NCBI GenBank assembly: GCA_020426065.1
Contig: JAGQQT010000077.1
Span: forward strand, 1 to 11,627
Origin: Planctomycetaceae bacterium
GTDB lineage: Bacteria > Planctomycetota > Planctomycetia > Planctomycetales > Planctomycetaceae
Direction: 5' to 3'
DNA length: 11,627 nt
Shown: positions 7,456 to 11,627 of the stretch, one piece after another
How positions within the stretch are numbered: the stretch's first letter is position 1
Layout: each line of letters opens with the position of its first letter
Notes under the pieces: model-generated
Told to the model about the DNA's origin: nothing
Seen by the model: the letters and a program-made list of their open reading frames with translations, nothing else
Database searches by the model: none
Position numbers and translations under genes: made by a program

Positions 7456-8367
7456 TCAAGCCAGGCCAAAAACCCGGTCCATGTTCTGGGAGATTTCGAG
7501 TAGACGATCCGGACCACCGCCACCCACTTCTGCTGCAACCCATCCCTGGTATCCAATTTTGAGCAGTCCCTTGCGAACTCCCAGCCAGTCGAGATCCCCT
7601 TCTCCGATTTTCGTAAATTTGTTCTGTGCCCGGGAAAATCCTTTCACATCCAGCTTCAGAATCCGCTTTCCGAGCGATTCGATCCACTCGCCGGTATTCC
7701 CGTACTTCCAGTGGTTGCCGATATCAAACTGCATGCCCACCCAGGGAGATTTAAACTCGTCCACATACTTCACAAACAGATCAGCTGTCTGGTTGGAATC
7801 TCCCTCATGGTCATAAAGAAAATGATTCCAGACGTTTTCGATGACAATCGCCACTTTCAGTTTTTCAGCCAGTTCAACGGTTTGTGAAATGTTATCAATG
7901 GAGCGTTTCCAGCATTCCTCAAAAGTCCCGTCATTTCCGTGGCCAACAACCAGCAGCACAGAATCGCCCCCCACTTCTTTGGTCTGTTCGAGTGCCTGCT
8001 TAAAGGTTTCCAGGGCCTGTTTACGGACTTCCGGACTCGGATCGGTATGTCGCACCTGCCAGTGAGAGGCACAGACAGATCCATCTACAATCAGGCCCGT
8101 CTCATCAATCGCCTTTTTCACTTCAGCGACATCAAAGCCAGGAGCATTTAATTCGACCCCTTCAAACCCAGCTTCCTTGGCTGCCCGGAACTTATCCGTC
8201 AACGTTCCCTTTGCCTGAATCATCCCGATTTTGAGAGACTTGCGGAGCTTGCCTTTCAGGGGTGCTTCAACGGAATCTGCCGCTCTGGTCAAAGCAGGAA
8301 CTCCACAAAGGGCAACGGCGGCCGAACCATACAGAAATTGACGTCGTGTTGCGGTCAGGCTATTCAT
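7456..8367 (-). CDS. Tat-exported sugar phosphate isomerase/epimerase-like TIM-barrel protein
   Basis: A 303-residue xylose-isomerase-like TIM-barrel protein (AP-endonuclease-2 superfamily). The N-terminus has a twin-arginine signal: TRRQFLYGSAAVALCG, then AxA before residue 31, so it is exported folded. Barrel landmarks are FEGVELNAPGF, DGSVCASHW, AIVIENVWNHF (Glu177), GMQFDIGNHW (Asp215, His219), RILKLDVKGF and VAAEVGGGG (Glu280); the Glu/Asp/His/Glu set suits a divalent metal site for sugar isomerisation or epimerisation. The substrate cannot be told. The ATG at 8365-8367 is preferred because it starts directly before the Tat motif and has AAAGGA about 8 bases upstream; an in-frame ATG at 8469 would bury the signal. 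It lies 160 bases past the sulfatase on the same strand, fitting exported saccharide processing with that gene. Confidence 0.88.
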   Translation of the reverse strand: MNSLTATRRQFLYGSAAVALCGVPALTRAADSVEAPLKGKLRKSLKIGMIQAKGTLTDKFRAAKEAGFEGVELNAPGFDVAEVKKAIDETGLIVDGSVCASHWQVRHTDPSPEVRKQALETFKQALEQTKEVGGDSVLLVVGHGNDGTFEECWKRSIDNISQTVELAEKLKVAIVIENVWNHFLYDHEGDSNQTADLFVKYVDEFKSPWVGMQFDIGNHWKYGNTGEWIESLGKRILKLDVKGFSRAQNKFTKIGEGDLDWLGVRKGLLKIGYQGWVAAEVGGGGPDRLLEISQNMDRVFGLA

Positions 8368-8527
8368 GTCTCGTCCTTTCAAGGTTATCTGCAGTTCACA
8401 TCCAGCAGAAAATATGGAATCTGGTACAATTCGGGATGTCCTCATCAAATTGTGACCAGAGCAGTTCACATTGTCAAAATCACACCAGCCAATTCAGAGA
8501 AATCTGGCAATAAGTGTCTGTGAAAGA

Positions 8528-10138
8528 TCACTCCCTGCTGCTCGGCAGTTTCAAATAGGGCAGCGTCACCATGGGCCTTTTCATTGTTGAATCGGGTTCC
8601 CGAAACACATACGGCTCCCACTGCTCTCGGATCCGCATCCAGTCCTTGAGAGATCTCGTGGGATACCATCCGGGAGCCCCATGTTTCTCAATGTCGTACT
8701 GGTTCACATTTGCATGAGTCCACTCATCAACGGACTCCGCCGGACAAGTTTCTGGAAAAACATGAAGTGCCCGAAAGTCTTCCAAGACTCCCCGATCACG
8801 AATGACATTCTCTCTCCACTCCTGCAGATGCATCAACAGGTTTTCCCTCACCTCAGAGTATGCAGAATCTTCAGCCAGATTATGGAGCTCAAAGGGGTCC
8901 TTATGCAGATCAAACAATTCCAGAGGTGGTTTTTGTGGGGCAAAGAATTTCTGCTGGTCAGGTGTCAGTTTCCCCTGCAGGTACAGCACGTTCATTTCAG
9001 CCAGTACCGGATAGGACATTTCCTTGTAGGCGCTGAACTGCAGCCAGGGGCGTTCCGGCATCAGGTTGAGAATCAGTTTATGTTCGCGAGAACGGATGGC
9101 ACGCATGGCATCGTGGGTGGTTCCCATTTTGTCACGAGCTGCAAAGATGAATTCTCTTTCCTTCAGCTTTTCGCTGAACAGACTGATTCCCTGCAAAGGA
9201 ACAGGCGCCTGAACGTGAGCGGCATCCAGGACGGTTGCACACAGGTCAATGGCACTGACGAGATCATTGCACACCTGTCCGGGTGGAATTTTTCCAGGCC
9301 AGCGCATGATGAGCGGGATGTGAATCCCCTCGTCATACAGAAACTGCTTCCCCCTGATCTGGCAGCAACCATGATCGCTGATGAAGATCACGAGCGTATT
9401 GTCACGAATTCCTTCACTGTCCAGTCGCTGCAGCAGTTGACCAATGCGACGATCCACAATCTGCATCGACTCCAGTCCATTCGCCCAGTCGCGGCGCACA
9501 AAAGCAGTGTCCGCATAACAGGGCGGGACCTCGACATCGCCAATGTCGATTGGACGTTCAGGATCACGATGCCAGGGGCGATGCGTTTCCTGAAAACTGA
9601 TCCGGGCGAAAAATGGCTGGTCAGGGTTACGTTCCGACCAGTCCCGTCCCATGAAAAGTTCCTGGCGGGTGTCTGGCAGGAAATTACAGTCGATCTTATT
9701 GCTCATCAAAACTGTGAAATAACCTGCTTCAGCCAAAAGCAGCGGAATGGGACGGATTCCGTGCGGGAGAGGTTTCTTATTGGTTTCACGATGCTGCTCT
9801 GCTCCGATGTAATTCTGATGAAAGCCGGTCATCAATGCAGAGCGAGACGTGGAGCAAACCGGAGACGTGGTGAAGGCTTGTGTATAACGGATGCCTTCTG
9901 CGGCCAGCTGATCCAGATTTGGCGTGTGGATTCCCCGGGTCCCGTAACAGGACAAATCGGGAGACCAGTCTTCAATTGTAATCCAGAGAATATTTGGCAG
10001 CTTTTGTTCAGCACTGCAGGTTGACATCTGCAGAGGGTTCACGAACAGCAAACCGCACAGAAGCATCATCTGAGACAGACTCACCTTGCCAACTCGATCA
10101 GCCCGCTTCTGACATCTGAGCATCAGGGAACATCGCAT
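8528..10138 (-). CDS. Exported sulfatase (type I, formylglycine family)
   Basis: A 536-residue sulfatase that should remove sulfate esters, probably from a polysaccharide, outside the cytoplasm. Residues ~1-43 form a signal peptide (basic start, MMLLCGLLFVNPL, then CSA). The strand NILWITIEDWSP gives Glu56-Asp57, where many family members have Asp-Asp. The formylglycine motif is CSTSR at 95-99, followed by SALMTG; Cys95 would be converted by a maturase not seen here. Further metal and substrate residues are His186 (QETHRPWH), Asp255-His256 (VIFISDHG) and Lys264 (GKQFLYDEG). ATG 10136-10138 is chosen because AGAGGAG precedes it by 10 bases and the signal peptide begins there; the frame is open to 10405 but that part overlaps the glycosyltransferase. 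Only 4 bases separate the two genes, implying translational coupling. A second ATG at 10123 is possible. Substrate unknown. Confidence 0.93.
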   Translation of the reverse strand: MRCSLMLRCQKRADRVGKVSLSQMMLLCGLLFVNPLQMSTCSAEQKLPNILWITIEDWSPDLSCYGTRGIHTPNLDQLAAEGIRYTQAFTTSPVCSTSRSALMTGFHQNYIGAEQHRETNKKPLPHGIRPIPLLLAEAGYFTVLMSNKIDCNFLPDTRQELFMGRDWSERNPDQPFFARISFQETHRPWHRDPERPIDIGDVEVPPCYADTAFVRRDWANGLESMQIVDRRIGQLLQRLDSEGIRDNTLVIFISDHGCCQIRGKQFLYDEGIHIPLIMRWPGKIPPGQVCNDLVSAIDLCATVLDAAHVQAPVPLQGISLFSEKLKEREFIFAARDKMGTTHDAMRAIRSREHKLILNLMPERPWLQFSAYKEMSYPVLAEMNVLYLQGKLTPDQQKFFAPQKPPLELFDLHKDPFELHNLAEDSAYSEVRENLLMHLQEWRENVIRDRGVLEDFRALHVFPETCPAESVDEWTHANVNQYDIEKHGAPGWYPTRSLKDWMRIREQWEPYVFREPDSTMKRPMVTLPYLKLPSSRE

Positions 10139-10142
10139 TGGA

Positions 10143-11216
10143 TTACAACTCCTCTTTTGGAATAGAGTTGTCTGGCAACGGGCGGGAGCAGAGGTCGCGA
10201 AGTCCTGACAGGGTTCCACTGGAAAACCGATGATAGCGGCCCGACCTCCACTCTTTGAAAACGGCAGAGAATCGACTACTTGAACTCTGACGAATATCGA
10301 TTCGGTTTCTGAAGTGCTCATGCTCTGCGAGAGTGACTTCAAGTACCTGTTCGACAAGCCCCAAAGATTGGGTAAAATGAACAAGCAGCTGTTTCGCCTC
10401 TTCATTCCCCAAATGCTGCTTTGCTGACAGATGGGAATTCAATGTTTGCAGATGGTGCGCTTTTCTGAGAAGGCGTTTCTCTCTGTCCAGCAGGTCTTCC
10501 GTGGTCGAAGTTCGTGCTCTCTTCTCGCTGCCAACCGGCTCTGGAGCCCCCAGTTGCTGGGACGAATGGGATCGATATTGAATGAGAGGCTCATTGATCG
10601 CCACCGCTGGTGCCAGTGCGCTGATGACCGTAGCAATCCATTCATCATGGATCCAGTTTTCCGGAAAAGGAGTTATCCAGGGGACATACTTTTTCCGAAA
10701 GGCAAGCGTCGCTCCCGTCACGATGGTGTTGTGAAGAAGTGTATAAAACTGGGCGTTTCGTGACGTGTGGAAATGCTGTTCATCAAATGTAAAGGAATCC
10801 CACAGCCGATACCCCAGAGGTTCCAGATTGTCGTTGACCACGTCTCCATTCGAAAAAACGAAACCGGCTTGAGGATGATCCTGAAAGGCCTTGACGATTC
10901 GTTCTATTTTGTCGGGGTACCAGATATCATCCTGATCCGCCAGGAAGATCAGTTCACCAGGAGACTGCTCAATTGCCTGCTGGAAATTCAGGCGGCTACC
11001 GAGATTTTGGGGATTCTGTCGGACCTCCACAGGAAAGGGAGCGGAGTCACGGAAAGCTCTAGCGATTTGCAGGGTCAGATCAGTCGAACAGTCATCAGAG
11101 ATCAGAAGATAATCCGGTCGATGAGATTGAGCGGCAATACTCTGCAACTGGGCAGCAAGATGTCGTTCACCATTCCAGGTGCATAACGCGACAGAAATAT
11201 CGGGGTTGTGAGCCAT
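10143..11216 (-). CDS. Family 2 glycosyltransferase (rhamnosyltransferase-like)
   Basis: A 357-residue GT2 enzyme that transfers a nucleotide-activated sugar, probably in cell-surface polysaccharide synthesis. The N-terminal GT-A domain shows ISVALCTWNGERHLAAQL, the nucleotide-binding LLISDDCSTD (Asp41-Asp42), the metal site FLADQDDIW (residues 92-99, DxD-type), the acceptor-side WIHDEW (HDEW 190-193) and a YRSHSSQQLG motif. DQDD and YRxHxxQ are typical of rhamnosyltransferase-like members. After ~residue 230 comes a Lys/Arg/Glu-rich helical tail with no membrane segment, so the protein should be cytoplasmic or peripheral. ATG 11214-11216 has GGTGGAG 9 bases upstream; an in-frame GTG at 11231 lies in that Shine-Dalgarno and is rejected. 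The gene ends within the sulfatase's ribosome-binding site. It has a hairpin-rich leader (11231-11352). Donor and acceptor are not determined. Confidence 0.9.
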   Translation of the reverse strand: MAHNPDISVALCTWNGERHLAAQLQSIAAQSHRPDYLLISDDCSTDLTLQIARAFRDSAPFPVEVRQNPQNLGSRLNFQQAIEQSPGELIFLADQDDIWYPDKIERIVKAFQDHPQAGFVFSNGDVVNDNLEPLGYRLWDSFTFDEQHFHTSRNAQFYTLLHNTIVTGATLAFRKKYVPWITPFPENWIHDEWIATVISALAPAVAINEPLIQYRSHSSQQLGAPEPVGSEKRARTSTTEDLLDREKRLLRKAHHLQTLNSHLSAKQHLGNEEAKQLLVHFTQSLGLVEQVLEVTLAEHEHFRNRIDIRQSSSSRFSAVFKEWRSGRYHRFSSGTLSGLRDLCSRPLPDNSIPKEEL

Positions 11217-11230
11217 TCTGCGAGACTCCA

Positions 11231-11263
11231 CCCGGTTATGAAATGATTCGCTTCATAACCGGG
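11231..11263. repeat. Perfect 12-bp inverted repeat in the glycosyltransferase leader
   Basis: CCCGGTTATGAA and TTCATAACCGGG are perfect inverted repeats around a 9-base loop. The repeat ends 14 bases before the glycosyltransferase ATG, and the Shine-Dalgarno GGTGGAG (minus strand) begins at or just inside the foot of the stem. No U-tract follows, so it is not a standard terminator. It could be a translational control hairpin or an operator. Confidence 0.7.
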
Positions 11264-11275
11264 CAGGTTGCGTGT

Positions 11276-11352
11276 AAAAACTTGTTTGAGCAACAATGAC
11301 GTCTGCAGTGCAAAGCCTCACTCGAAATGAGTCTCGCTTCGCATGCGTCATT
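11276..11352 (-). terminator. Compound hairpin and terminator after the DUF1080 gene
   Basis: Two structures follow each other on the minus strand. First is a long hairpin (11295-11352): AATGACG/CGTCATT outside, GCGAAGC/GCTTTGC (one G-U) in the middle and ACTC/GAGT inside, starting 29 bases past the DUF1080 stop. Then comes a small stem TTGTT/AACAA (11282-11296) followed by G and five U (11276-11280). Together they look like the 3' end of the DUF1080 transcript, so the glycosyltransferase would need its own promoter or readthrough. Confidence 0.45.
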
Positions 11353-11381
11353 CTGCATTTTCAGATCACCCGATCAGACCA

Positions 11382-11627
11382 TCAATCAGCAAGCGGAAGA
11401 ACTTCCACTTTCCGAATCTGAACAATGCTGCCCGGATCGTGCTGCTGGAATGCAAAGTGACCTGGTCCGTAAGTCTTAGCGAAGTCCAGATACTCATACA
11501 GTTCGTTTCCGTCGACGGTAACCTTGATGCGGGTCATATCCCGGCCACGCCAGACATCATCGCGGACTTCGATTTCATAACTGAACCATTCGCCCGGTTT
11601 GACGAGTTGCTGATAGACGTGACACAT
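11382..11627 (-). CDS. DUF1080 (3-keto-disaccharide hydrolase-type) protein, C-terminal part
   Basis: The last 81 residues of a protein that enters from the right edge; the Met at 11625-11627 is probably internal. The pattern LVKPGEWFSYEIEVRDD, then IKVTVDGNELYEY, then GPGHFAFQQHDPGSIVQIRKVEVLP is the C-terminal beta-strand series of DUF1080 domains. These have a concanavalin-like jelly-roll fold, and some members hydrolyse 3-keto-glycosides. They are extremely frequent in planctomycetes and usually exported. Catalytic residues would lie upstream of the visible part. It is on the same strand as the glycosyltransferase but separated by 165 bases containing strong hairpins, so probably a separate transcript. 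Confidence 0.85.
   Translation of the reverse strand: MCHVYQQLVKPGEWFSYEIEVRDDVWRGRDMTRIKVTVDGNELYEYLDFAKTYGPGHFAFQQHDPGSIVQIRKVEVLPLAD

Noticed and set aside
8681..10024. A 447-codon plus-strand open frame
   Set aside because: It lies antisense to the sulfatase, whose motifs and signal peptide are unambiguous; the plus-strand translation shows no recognisable domain.

Overview
This looks like chromosomal DNA of a planctomycete (Pirellulales/Planctomycetales type; genus not determined). The indicators are a DUF1501 protein, a large sulfatase, a Tat-exported TIM-barrel sugar isomerase/epimerase, a DUF1080 protein, a GYF-domain membrane protein, and generally weak Shine-Dalgarno sequences. The assignment rests on family composition read by eye, not on a database search.

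Left part (1-2100): the C-terminus of a plus-strand DUF1501 protein (1-476) is followed by about 1.4 kb with no intact gene, ending at a tRNA-Ser(GGA) gene (1886-1972, minus). This gap holds two decayed genes. The first (555-1294, minus) is a broken secreted protein. Once one frameshift and one in-frame TGA are read through, it aligns well by eye with actinoporins, the sea-anemone-type alpha pore-forming cytolysins. The second (about 1415-1838, plus) is the wreck of a planctomycete-type tyrosine recombinase with three in-frame stops, next to the 3' side of the tRNA. The simplest reading is a decayed integrative element at a tRNA gene whose cargo was an actinoporin-like toxin. The tRNA has a clear promoter and an intrinsic terminator.

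Middle part (2233-6353, minus): a tight run of GYF-domain membrane protein, aquaporin-family channel and ArsC-type arsenate reductase. The channel and reductase overlap by 4 bases, which suggests arsenate reduction coupled to arsenite exit through a channel. Upstream is a separate gene for an SGNH-hydrolase fold protein that has lost its catalytic Ser and His.

Right part (6354-11627, minus): DUF1080 protein (partial), family 2 glycosyltransferase, sulfatase, Tat-exported TIM-barrel sugar isomerase/epimerase and L-threonine 3-dehydrogenase. Glycosyltransferase and sulfatase are separated by 4 bases, and the sulfatase ribosome-binding site lies inside the end of the glycosyltransferase gene. 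The content fits saccharide handling in or outside the envelope; threonine dehydrogenase is a metabolic neighbour without its usual ligase partner. Two sizeable hairpins sit in the leader of the glycosyltransferase gene.
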